Assembly: GCA_964400875.1 (NCBI GenBank)
Contig: CAYNWK010000007.1
Span: 6,898-70,897 of the forward strand
Length of the DNA stretch: 64,000 bases
Direction: 5' to 3'
Source: CAYNWK01 sp964400875
GTDB taxonomy: Bacteria > Chloroflexota > Anaerolineae > Anaerolineales > UBA4823
Shown: piece after piece, positions 19,990-27,366 of the stretch
Layout of the letters: every line of letters begins with the position of its first letter
Position numbering within the stretch: position 1 is the stretch's first letter
Program-made: the position numbers and the translations under genes
Notes under the pieces: generated by a model
Databases searched by the model: none
What the model was told of the DNA's origin: nothing
What the model saw: only the letters and a program-made list of their open reading frames with translations

Positions 19990-21189
19990 CTACATATTAT
20001 TGGCGGGTTGTATGGGTTCGCGGCGTGAATACGATAAATCGAATAAATCCGGCGGCTGCGGCCACAGGCGGGCCGTTAACTGGCCAAGCGTCCAGAGGGC
20101 GTGCATGAAGAGGGGGCTGCCGCTGAAACGATAGGAACCGCGGGCGATCCCCCAGCGGACCAACAAATAGCGACCCAGGCGTGAGCGCAGCACCCGGCCC
20201 CGGTAGTTGTGAAAGGAGAAATCCTGAACTGCGAAGGCCTCTGCAATCGAAGCCGCCGCGAGCTGCCCGTACGCCAGCGCCGGGCCAATGCCTTCCCCGA
20301 AGAGCGGCTCAGCGCCGGCAGCATCCCCGACCAACAACAGCCGATCTGCCGAAAGCGGGCTGCGCGGGCTGAACCAGTGGATGGGGTGGCCCTTGATCTC
20401 CACCTCGTCCGGACTGACGGACAGCGCCAACAGCTCCCTGTGCAGCAAATTAGGCAGGCTGGCCCGCGGCCGGTATGGCGTGATGCGCGCGTCGTAAATG
20501 CCCCGGTTGAAGGCCGCTTCGCCGGAGATGCGCGCCGGGAAATCCCAAAAATATCCCTGCAGGTCCTGCGCAGTGGGCGAGAAATCGAACAAGGCGTAGC
20601 GCTCGTCGAAGTGAGGCGCGCTTTCAGGGGCCGGGTTGAGCACTTCTAAAAGACGGGCGACCCGGCTCTTGCTGCCGTTCTCCACCGTTGGGAGCCAGTG
20701 GTTGACCAGGCGCCGGATGATCCCTTTGGCGCCATCCGCGCCGACCACCACTTGAGCGCGATATTGATCTTTAGAAGTCGTCACCGTGACCCCCCGATCG
20801 TCGAAAGCCAGGTTCTCGACGGCTTCATTCTCTTGCAGCCGCGCCCCGCGCGCCCGCGCCTGGCCCGCCAGGTAGGCGTCCAGTTCAGGGCGGTGGAAGA
20901 TGACGAATTGGGGCCTGCCGCGCACGTGGATCGTCCGCCGGCGATATTGCAGGCGCACGTCGTCCACCTGTGCCTGTGGAAGGGGCAGCGGTAATTCGAA
21001 GCCCATCACCCGCAGCTGGTCAAGACCCAGGCGGGTTACGCCCCCGCCGCAAAGTTTAGGGCGGGGATGGGCGGCTTTCTCGATCAGCACCAGCCGCTCA
21101 GCCCAACCCGGGTCAAGCTGGAGAAGGTGGATGGCGGTGGCGAGTCCGGCCGGGCCGGCGCCCACGATCAGTACATCTGTGGACTGCAT
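19990..21189 (-). CDS. FAD-dependent geranylgeranyl reductase-like oxidoreductase
   Basis: 399 residues. The N-terminal Rossmann motif is VLIVGAGPAGLATAIHL, followed by an acidic residue in LVLIEKA and the CGGGVT loop typical of the geranylgeranyl reductase/halogenase branch. The second FAD motif is LLLVGDAAGAEPLFGEGIGPALAYG near residue 285. Members saturate isoprenoid chains or oxidise lipophilic substrates at the membrane. The actual substrate is unknown. It precedes surE by 6 bp and follows the tRNA-Arg gene, whose terminator separates the two transcripts. Confidence 0.82.
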   Translation of the reverse strand: MQSTDVLIVGAGPAGLATAIHLLQLDPGWAERLVLIEKAAHPRPKLCGGGVTRLGLDQLRVMGFELPLPLPQAQVDDVRLQYRRRTIHVRGRPQFVIFHRPELDAYLAGQARARGARLQENEAVENLAFDDRGVTVTTSKDQYRAQVVVGADGAKGIIRRLVNHWLPTVENGSKSRVARLLEVLNPAPESAPHFDERYALFDFSPTAQDLQGYFWDFPARISGEAAFNRGIYDARITPYRPRASLPNLLHRELLALSVSPDEVEIKGHPIHWFSPRSPLSADRLLLVGDAAGAEPLFGEGIGPALAYGQLAAASIAEAFAVQDFSFHNYRGRVLRSRLGRYLLVRWGIARGSYRFSGSPLFMHALWTLGQLTARLWPQPPDLFDLSYSRREPIQPANNM

Positions 21190-21269
21190 GGATCAACCAG
21201 GATATCTATTTTGGGCCTTTGATTCAGTCGAACAATTATCTCGGCGAATTATTATAAGCCACGGGACAA

Positions 21270-21299
21270 CAAAAACCCCCGCACGTTGCATGTGGGGGT
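21270..21299 (-). terminator. Rho-independent terminator after tRNA-Arg
   Basis: On the minus strand ACCCCC and GGGGGT flank a loop that can add CA/TG pairs, followed directly by TTTTTGTT. It lies about 36 bp past the tRNA 3' end. Confidence 0.8.
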
Positions 21300-21334
21300 C
21301 AACTTTGTATACCGCCGGTAAGGGGTAAATCAGG

Positions 21335-21408
21335 CGCCCTCGGCGTGACTCGAACACGCGGCCCCTTGCTCCGCAAGCAAGTGCTCTAATCCGCTGAGCT
21401 ACGAGGGC
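21335..21408 (-). tRNA. tRNA-Arg, anticodon GCG
   Basis: A complete cloverleaf: acceptor GCCCTCG/CGAGGGC, D stem GCTC/GAGC, anticodon stem CTTGC/GCAAG with loop TTGCGGA, a 5-nt variable loop, T stem GCGTG/CACGC with loop TTCGAGT, and discriminator G73. The anticodon is GCG (reads CGC and CGU). Arginine identity elements A20 (in the AGCGGATTA D-loop) and C35 are present. CCA is not encoded. Most bacteria read these codons with an ACG (inosine) tRNA, so GCG is unusual. Confidence 0.93.
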
Positions 21409-21454
21409 AAATTAATGATTTAGGGGATCAAGTTTGCACCTGTTCCCGGTGTTT

Positions 21455-21483
21455 AATATAACCCGTTGTATACGAATCGTCAA
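21455..21483 (-). promoter_or_regulatory. Sigma70 promoter of tRNA-Arg
   Basis: Minus-strand TTGACG (21483-21478) and TATATT (21460-21455) are separated by exactly 17 nt, placing the start about 40 nt upstream of the mature tRNA 5' end. Confidence 0.75.
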
Positions 21484-21622
21484 GGAGCGCCCTGGTTAGA
21501 ATCGTTTAAGATTCCCTTCCTCAATGGAAATGGGAGCAGGGGAGGTGAAAGGTATCGTCCGGCAGACCTCTGCCTCCAGAAAGAAAATCCCCGTTTCTGT
21601 TGAAAAGCAGAATGAGAAGCCT

Positions 21623-22717
21623 CTAGGAGCCGGGTTCAAGGGCCAATTCGGATTTCAGCCACTGGATGCGATCGCGCCTGGCGGCGTCGTTGAGTTCGTG
21701 TTCGGCCCCGTAAATTTTGATAGTCTTCGGCTCGCTGGCGGCCTCAAACTGCTCCTGGGCGGCGCTCTCCGAAACATAGGTATCTTTGTCGCCAAACTGG
21801 AAGTACAGGGATGCCGGAGCAGCGTGCGGATAGTAATTGATCGGGTCAACCGGATTCATCCCGGCCTTGTATTCCTCACGTTTGTCGCTGGTGGAAGGCC
21901 AGAAGAGCAGGAACCAGTCGGCGAATCGCCCGGTCCCGGCCATCAGGACGTATGTTTTGAGTCGAGGATCTACGCCGGCCAGGATGCCGCCGTACATGGC
22001 TCCGAAATCGTGCCCGACAAAGCCGATCCGTTCCGGGTCTACGTCGGCTCGGGAGGTTAATAAATCCACAGCCCGGCGCAGTTCCAGCACCTGTTGGATG
22101 ACCATAGCCCGGTCCACTTCGTAATCCGAGGCGTCCGGAGGGCGCGACCACGGCAAGAAACCCTGGACCAGCACCGAAACCACACCGAATTGGGCCATCT
22201 CGACGGCTTCATCCAAAAATTCGTTGCGGGAGTTGGTGGAGGACTGAGGTTCGTACCAATGCATGTAGACCATCCCCGCGAAAGGGCCTTCGCCTTCGGG
22301 GACGACGAGAAAAGCCTTAACCCTGCCTCGCACTGCGCTGTTGTAAAGGATGTCGTGGATCGCGGCGCCATCCTGGGTCTGCACACCTCGCTCTTCAATC
22401 TCGAGCGGGGTTTGCTGGTCGTATTCGAATAAAACCAGCCAATCTTCATAGGCCTCCGCGCCGGGAGCCAAGGTGGCGGGGGCCCAGCGAGTCGGCGTAA
22501 TGCTAGGTTCCAAAGTTGGCTCCGGGGTGAAGGTTTCGCTGGGGAGCGGCGTCTCGGTCGCCGTGGGAGGCAGCGGCGTGTCCGTCGGCGCCGGGGTGGG
22601 GCTGGGTTCGTCCTGCAGTTGAACGGTGGGAGTAGACTGAGGCGCTGAAGCCGGCGCGCAAGCTGCTAAGAGGATTAGAAAACAGATGGACAGGATGGTG
22701 GGGGATTTTATTCGCAT
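21623..22717 (-). CDS. Secreted lipoprotein, dienelactone-hydrolase-like alpha/beta fold
   Basis: 364 residues. A lipoprotein signal ends in lipobox LLAAC (Cys20), followed by a Thr/Pro-rich linker (about residues 24-80) that would hold the enzyme away from the membrane. The hydrolase core starts near 95. The nucleophile elbow reads G235-H-D237-F-G239, so Asp replaces the usual Ser or Cys; the downstream region keeps a conserved FQFGDKDTYV acid loop and the GAEHEL histidine. The substrate is unknown. ATG at 22717 is chosen because it begins the signal peptide; a 27-residue in-frame extension to 22798 looks non-coding. Confidence 0.78.
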   Translation of the reverse strand: MRIKSPTILSICFLILLAACAPASAPQSTPTVQLQDEPSPTPAPTDTPLPPTATETPLPSETFTPEPTLEPSITPTRWAPATLAPGAEAYEDWLVLFEYDQQTPLEIEERGVQTQDGAAIHDILYNSAVRGRVKAFLVVPEGEGPFAGMVYMHWYEPQSSTNSRNEFLDEAVEMAQFGVVSVLVQGFLPWSRPPDASDYEVDRAMVIQQVLELRRAVDLLTSRADVDPERIGFVGHDFGAMYGGILAGVDPRLKTYVLMAGTGRFADWFLLFWPSTSDKREEYKAGMNPVDPINYYPHAAPASLYFQFGDKDTYVSESAAQEQFEAASEPKTIKIYGAEHELNDAARRDRIQWLKSELALEPGS

Positions 22718-22972
22718 AGCCTTGTTTCTCCAGTTCTCCGGCGAACCACAGTCTCTTATCGATAATAGATCTACTTCGATCCCTCCTGACAAGTTCAAAT
22801 TTTATGTATTGAGTAAGATCTGAAGAGATCAACTCATCCAAAAAGCACATGCAACTTCGCACTTGAGTGGATCGTGAGGTGTTTAGGCGAGCAAGGCTTG
22901 CCAAGCAGCTCCACTCGAAAGGCGAACTGTGCAGCTGTTACTTGAACTGAAGAGATCGATGAGGTTTCGAAG

Positions 22973-23257
22973 ATGCCAAAAGCAATTTGGAATGACCAGG
23001 TGCTTGCACAGAGTGAAGAAACCGTGATGGTCGAGGGCAACCATTACTTCCCGCACGAGGCGGTCAACTGGGAGTTCTTCAAAGAGAACGACACCCATAC
23101 CGTCTGCCCTTGGAAAGGCACGGCCAGCTATTACGATGTCGTCGTCGATGGGGAGGTCAACCGCAACGCTGCCTGGTATTACCCCGCGCCCTCCAACGCG
23201 GCGCGGCAGATCAAAGACCACGTGGCCTTCTGGCGGGGTGTAAAGGTCGAGAGTTGA
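22973..23257 (+). CDS. DUF427 domain protein
   Basis: 94 residues with the DUF427 pattern: W in AIWNDQVLAQSE, VEGNHYFP, then TVCPWKGTASYYDVVVDGE and AAWYYPAP, a small beta-rich single domain whose biochemical role is unknown. GAGG lies 9 nt before the ATG. The 250-bp upstream region, shared with the divergent lipoprotein gene, contains a possible extended hairpin (GAGTGGA pairing with TCCACTC near 22864-22917), which might be a leader structure. The OsmC-like selenoprotein candidate follows 124 bp later on the same strand. Confidence 0.9.
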   Translation: MPKAIWNDQVLAQSEETVMVEGNHYFPHEAVNWEFFKENDTHTVCPWKGTASYYDVVVDGEVNRNAAWYYPAPSNAARQIKDHVAFWRGVKVES

Positions 23258-23381
23258 GCTGCTGGAAGACCTGACTTAATCAGGCCGGTGATAAAATCGA
23301 GGAGATTGAATGTTCAGAATTCGATCTCCGTTTGTTAGGCATACCCTGGCTGGTCAATCTTCAAATAAAGAGGAGGTTCCT

Positions 23382-23864
23382 ATGACAGATCCCGTCGTCT
23401 ATCGTTCTCGTGTTCGCATCGAGCGGATCAAAGGCCCGCTGCGCCGAGCATACCTGCCGGTCGAAGGCGAGCCGGTGTACTTCGGCGTTCATTCCGAGAT
23501 CGCCAGCCACTACGGAACCGATCTACAGATCCACGAGCCCCACGCGGCGACGCTGGATTACCTGGTCGCTGCCGCTGCAGGTTGACTGACCGGCACCTTT
23601 GGTGGCGCGCTGGAAGCGCGCAAGATACCGGCAGGCGAAGGCCGTTTGTCCTCACAAGCGCTGGGTGAGATCGAAACCGAAGACAAGGTTCTGGTCGTCA
23701 GGCGCATCCACGTCACTTACCACCTGAAGCTCGAACCCGAGCAGCGGGATGCCGCGGAAAGAGCGCACCAGGTGCATGCGGAATATTGCCCGGTGGCGCG
23801 CACCATCCGCGACTGTGTTGACATTACTACACGGCTCGAGATGGAAGATCTCACCGGCGATTAG
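23382..23864 (+). CDS. OsmC-family protein with in-frame UGA at the catalytic Cys (candidate selenoprotein)
   Basis: One reading frame of 161 codons is interrupted only by TGA at 23583-23585 (codon 68). Before it the protein reads LDYLVAAAAG; after it LTGTFGGALEARKIPAGEG. In OsmC/Ohr-type peroxidases the residue at exactly this place is the peroxidatic Cys. The second conserved Cys follows in HAEYCPVART (C136). The start has AGGAGG 5 nt upstream. Downstream of the UGA is a hairpin with GCGCGC arms and loop TGGAA, the loop beginning 25 nt after the codon and having G at position 2, as bacterial SECIS elements do. Selenocysteine insertion is inferred; a nonsense mutation or sequencing error is the alternative. 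No sel genes lie in the window. Confidence 0.75.
23586..23631 (+). promoter_or_regulatory. Candidate bacterial SECIS element
   Basis: The region directly after the UGA folds with inner stem GCGCGC (23605-23610) to GCGCGC (23616-23621), loop TGGAA, and possible outer pairing CCGG (23590-23593) to CCGG (23628-23631). Spacing and loop G fit the general bacterial SECIS rules. It lies inside the coding sequence, as expected. Confidence 0.55.
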
Positions 23865-23953
23865 CCGTATAATGTTAGCGTTCATAATTGCGATCGACAT
23901 TGAGTTGGAGATCGAAAAGCAAGTCGAAGTAGAGCAGGCAGAGGCATTTGAGT

Positions 23954-24625
23954 GTGACTCTTAAATCCGCTCCCAGCGACCAGGAAGGGGGACCACACCA
24001 GGGCCAGCCGGTCTATCGCGCCGGAGCTGAACTCAAGGGGGCGCGCCTGGCGATGATCCTGCTGCACGGGCGCGGCGCCACCGCCGGAGACATCTTAACC
24101 CTGGCGAAGGAATTTGAAGGTACCGGCGTAGCCTACCTGGCTCCACAGGCCGCCAACCACACCTGGTATCCGTACAGCTTTCTGGAACCGATCGAGCGCA
24201 ATGAACCTGGGTTATCGTCCGGACTGGCGCTTATTGCGGAGCTGCTTGGCGCCCTCGAGGAACAGGGGCTGCCGGCTGAGCAGGTGATGCTGCTCGGTTT
24301 TTCCCAAGGCGCCTGCCTGGCGATGGAGTTTGCCGCCCGCCACGCGCGCCGCTACTCAGGATTGATCGGCCTGAGCGGGGGATTGATCGGACCGTCCGTC
24401 GAACGGAAGCGCTACACAGGCGATCTGGACGGCACCCCGGTTTTTCTGGGGTGCAGCGACGTGGATCCGCACATCCCCAAGGCGCGCGTCATGGAGACCG
24501 TCGAAGTCATGAGGTCCCTCGGTGGGCAGGTGACCGAGCGACTGTATCCAAACATGCCGCATACGGTCAACCGGGATGAAATCGACAGGATAAAAACAAT
24601 GCTTTCCGCTGCGTTGGGGGAATAA
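23954..24625 (+). CDS. Phospholipase/carboxylesterase family hydrolase
   Basis: About 223 residues. An alpha/beta hydrolase of the carboxylesterase/lysophospholipase type: MILLHGRGATAGD forms the oxyanion loop, the nucleophile elbow is LGFSQGA (S117 from this start), Asp lies in GCSDVDPHIP and His in NMPHTVNRDE. It would hydrolyse short acyl esters in the cytoplasm. The GTG at 23954 has AGAGG 9 nt upstream; an in-frame TTG at 23948 is only 3 nt from that site and is less likely. It ends 4 bp from the convergent oxidoreductase gene. Confidence 0.87.
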   Translation: MTLKSAPSDQEGGPHQGQPVYRAGAELKGARLAMILLHGRGATAGDILTLAKEFEGTGVAYLAPQAANHTWYPYSFLEPIERNEPGLSSGLALIAELLGALEEQGLPAEQVMLLGFSQGACLAMEFAARHARRYSGLIGLSGGLIGPSVERKRYTGDLDGTPVFLGCSDVDPHIPKARVMETVEVMRSLGGQVTERLYPNMPHTVNRDEIDRIKTMLSAALGE

Positions 24626-24629
24626 GCCG

Positions 24630-25712
24630 TTAGAATTGCCGCAGCACCTGGCGGGGAGACCACAGCATCCCGCCAACCACTTCCAGGGGGTCGTCCAGCA
24701 CGACGATCTCAACCAGCCATTTAACCCAAAACCATCCCCGCCGGCCGGGGACCACCGCGCGCACGGGAAAACCATGCTGCGGCGAGAGCACTTCCCCGCT
24801 GACATGGGTAGCCAGCAAGATCTGGCGCGCTTCGATGACCGGGTAGGTATGGTTGTAACCTGTTTCGGAAACCAGACGCACGCCGGCGATGCCTTCCACC
24901 GGGCCGGTCTGTTCCAGAACTGCCAGCAGAGGGAAGCCGCTCCAATCCTGGACGCTATACCAGCCGCTGGTGCAGTCGATCACCTCAGTTTTGGTCTGCG
25001 GGTCGAGCGCCAGCAGCTGTGCGTAAGTCAGCTCGGCTGGTTGCCGAGAAGCGCCGCTGACCTTCAAACGCCAGTCATGCTCATTCAGGAAGATCGCTGT
25101 CTCGCCGGTTAATGGGAAATCGTTGCCGGTGAACATCCCGAAGCCGCGCGAAGCGGTGAAACGGCGCGGGCTTTCCGGAGTGGCCTGCCCCAAGGCCAGG
25201 CGGGAAGCAAGCCCGCCGCCGAAAACTCCCACAGCTGCCAGGCCAATCAGCCGCAAGAAATCCTTGCGACCGGAGAAATCTTCCACCCGGGGACTGGGCC
25301 AGCGCCGCCAGGCGTGAAGGGCCAGCACGGGCAGCAGCGCCAAACCGATGATCCAATGCCAGGCGATGATCGTCTGGAAGAACAGGCTGGCATAAGGCCC
25401 CCATCGAAACATCCACATGATCCCCAGGATGATCACCAGGATAAGCAGGTGGGCGAGGAACAGGGAAATGAATAAGACCAGGCTGCGGTCGAAGGAGCGC
25501 GCCATGCCGCGCAGATAGGAGCGGTAGATGGTGAGCCCTTTCCAGGGAAGCAATGCGACCACCGCAAAGCCTGCCATGCGGTGCAGGTCGAAGAGCCACG
25601 GCAGCCAGGCGCCGTACAGCATGATCACCCCCGATACTCCAAGCAGGGTCATCAGGACCAGCAGGAGGGTGTTGACGAAGCGGTCCGTGCGGTTAAGCTC
25701 GCCGACGCTCAC
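24630..25712 (-). CDS. Cytochrome b561-like / sulfite-oxidase-like molybdopterin oxidoreductase fusion
   Basis: 360 residues with two modules. Residues 10-140 form about four membrane helices with His44, His88, His119 and His133 placed as heme b ligands. A segment GRKDFLRLIGLAAVG (148-162) resembles a Tat-type motif or an extra helix. Residues 185-360 are an oxidoreductase molybdopterin-binding domain, with the Mo-coordinating Cys247 in VIDCTSGWYSVQDW and GFPVRAVVPG. It probably passes electrons between an extracytoplasmic molybdenum centre and the membrane. The GTG at 25712 lies 2 bp after the DUF2231 stop, with GGGAG 9 nt upstream. The longer in-frame reading from 25940 overlaps DUF2231 and is rejected. 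Confidence 0.82.
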   Translation of the reverse strand: MSVGELNRTDRFVNTLLLVLMTLLGVSGVIMLYGAWLPWLFDLHRMAGFAVVALLPWKGLTIYRSYLRGMARSFDRSLVLFISLFLAHLLILVIILGIMWMFRWGPYASLFFQTIIAWHWIIGLALLPVLALHAWRRWPSPRVEDFSGRKDFLRLIGLAAVGVFGGGLASRLALGQATPESPRRFTASRGFGMFTGNDFPLTGETAIFLNEHDWRLKVSGASRQPAELTYAQLLALDPQTKTEVIDCTSGWYSVQDWSGFPLLAVLEQTGPVEGIAGVRLVSETGYNHTYPVIEARQILLATHVSGEVLSPQHGFPVRAVVPGRRGWFWVKWLVEIVVLDDPLEVVGGMLWSPRQVLRQF

Positions 25713-25714
25713 AC

Positions 25715-26152
25715 TTAATTCGCTCCCTGGTCGTCTTCCAAGATCGGTCCTTCCACGCCGATGCGGTGGTGGAAGACCAGCCTGCCGCCGAGGAACCCGG
25801 CGACCAGCAGCAGTCCGGCGACGGTCGCCGAAAGCGCCAAACCGGTGAACAGCAGCGAGTCTCGGCGGTCGTACAGCCGGGAAATCCAATTGAAGATGGT
25901 TAGAAAGATCGCCAGGTCGGTCAGCACGAAATGGAACCAACCGGACGGGAGGGAGCGCGCCTGCTCATCGGTCAGGAAGTCGATCAGCCCGGTGAGACCG
26001 GCGGCCAAACCGCTCAGCAGCCCGGCAGTGATCAAATAAAAGGAAAATTGGGCCCATTGACCTACTCCGGTGCGCCAGAAGAGCAAATCGCTGACCAGCG
26101 CCGCGCTGAGCAAGGCAAGGGGGAAGTCCGAAAGGGCCGGGTGGAGCTTCAT
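25715..26152 (-). CDS. DUF2231 membrane protein
   Basis: 145 residues, four hydrophobic helices, with the DUF2231 pattern: LHPALSDFPLAL near the N-terminus, then a GLIDFLTDEQ loop and H in GWFHFVLTD. Members occur beside cytochromes and redox enzymes and may themselves bind heme through conserved His. It is immediately upstream (2 bp) of the cytochrome b/molybdopterin fusion, so it is probably a partner subunit or assembly factor of that system. Confidence 0.85.
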   Translation of the reverse strand: MKLHPALSDFPLALLSAALVSDLLFWRTGVGQWAQFSFYLITAGLLSGLAAGLTGLIDFLTDEQARSLPSGWFHFVLTDLAIFLTIFNWISRLYDRRDSLLFTGLALSATVAGLLLVAGFLGGRLVFHHRIGVEGPILEDDQGAN

Positions 26153-26171
26153 CGAAGGCAGTCTTAAATTC

Positions 26172-27158
26172 CTAGATCAAAGCAATTGCTTGAGCCTGGC
26201 GAGCCGATTCGTACAGTGATAACACCGTCCGGATGTGATCGCGGGTTTCCTCCAGGCTCAAGTAATTGGAGTGTCCATTCAGGATAGCCGCGTGCATGTC
26301 TTCTACTTCACCCAGATAAAGCTCCTGATCGGGGATGGCGACCGGCTGCGGCTCGCCTTTGCGGGGGTAAAAAGTCAGCGTCGGCCGGTCTTCCTGGAAG
26401 ACGAAGGGCAGTTCGTGGACCAAACGGCCTTCGGTGCCGATCACCTCGGCGCGGGTCAGGAAGGGGGTGCGAAAGGAAGCGCTGATCTGGGCCATACGAT
26501 CAGCGGAGTAGGTCAGCAGCCCGCTGAAAGTCTCGTCCACGCCGGTATCGCCGAGCCACTGCACCCCGTAAACCGTTTGTGGAGGGCCGCCCATCACGTA
26601 TTGGGCGAAGGAGAGCGGGTACACCCCCACATCCCACAGGCAGCCGCCGCCGTATTCGGGAACCAGCCGGACGTTGTTGCGGCTGCCCATCGCGAAGTTG
26701 AAGATCCCGCGCGCCAGGGTGATCTCGCCAAGCCTGCCCCGACGAACCCAATCTCCAGTGATCTTCATCTGGGGGTGGTGGCGGTACATGAACGCCTCGG
26801 CCAAGACCATCCCGTTCTCCCGGCTGGCGGCGATCATCGCATCGACTTCCGCCAGGGAGATCGCCATAGGCTTTTCGCACAATACGTGCACGCCAGCTTT
26901 GAGCGCGGCAATGGTCCACTCCGCGTGCAGATGGTTGGGCAGGCTGATATACACCGCGTCGATGGCGCCCGATTCCAGCATCGTTTCATAGCTGCCAAAA
27001 GCTTGGGGGATCTCCCAATTCCTGGCGTATGCTGCAGCCTTCGTTCGGTCGCGACTGGCTACGGCGACCAGCTCCCCGCGCGCCGAAGCGCGTATGGCCG
27101 GGATCAAGCGGCGGTTGATATTGGCTGTGGAGAGCAACCCCCAGCGGACGTTTGACAT
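26172..27158 (-). CDS. Gfo/Idh/MocA family NAD(P)-dependent oxidoreductase
   Basis: 328 residues. The N-terminal nucleotide-binding fold starts WGLLSTANINRRLIPAI. It is followed by VAVASRDRTKAAAYA, DAVYISLPNHLHAEW and the signature HVLCEKPMA (catalytic Lys). The C-terminal domain has GGGCLWDVGVYP with the conserved Asp and Tyr. Such enzymes oxidise or reduce sugars and cyclitols; the exact substrate cannot be read. It starts 19 bp upstream of DUF2231 on the same strand and may head that transcript. Its promoter region is shared with the divergent iron regulator. Confidence 0.9.
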   Translation of the reverse strand: MSNVRWGLLSTANINRRLIPAIRASARGELVAVASRDRTKAAAYARNWEIPQAFGSYETMLESGAIDAVYISLPNHLHAEWTIAALKAGVHVLCEKPMAISLAEVDAMIAASRENGMVLAEAFMYRHHPQMKITGDWVRRGRLGEITLARGIFNFAMGSRNNVRLVPEYGGGCLWDVGVYPLSFAQYVMGGPPQTVYGVQWLGDTGVDETFSGLLTYSADRMAQISASFRTPFLTRAEVIGTEGRLVHELPFVFQEDRPTLTFYPRKGEPQPVAIPDQELYLGEVEDMHAAILNGHSNYLSLEETRDHIRTVLSLYESARQAQAIALI

Positions 27159-27243
27159 CGTTCAGGCTCCTTGGAAATGGTTTACACTTCTCGAGTATTT
27201 AGGAAAGTTTATACCAATCCAGAGGGAAGGTCAATCAAAATCA

Positions 27244-27263
27244 AATTTAGCCTTGCCTAAATT
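27244..27263. promoter_or_regulatory. DtxR-type operator candidate upstream of the iron regulator
   Basis: AATTTAG and CTAAATT form a perfect 7-bp dyad around a 6-nt centre. The TTAG-N6-CTAA core resembles DtxR/IdeR/MntR boxes. It lies about 100 bp before the DtxR-FeoA gene and within the divergent region with the Gfo/Idh/MocA gene. A second site with the same spacing occurs at 31405-31428. Confidence 0.6.
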
Positions 27264-27366
27264 GATATTTAGTATTATTATTTTAGGGTATTGTTGATAT
27301 GCTAAAGTGTCTTTTATGTTAAACCATAGCTGAAGAAGCTAATCGAATCATTTTGTGAGGTATTTG

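Noticed and set aside
23310..23585. Stand-alone 91-codon protein ending at the UGA
   Set aside because: The frame continues with the rest of an OsmC domain, and the start at 23382 has the ribosome site; treated as one 161-codon gene.
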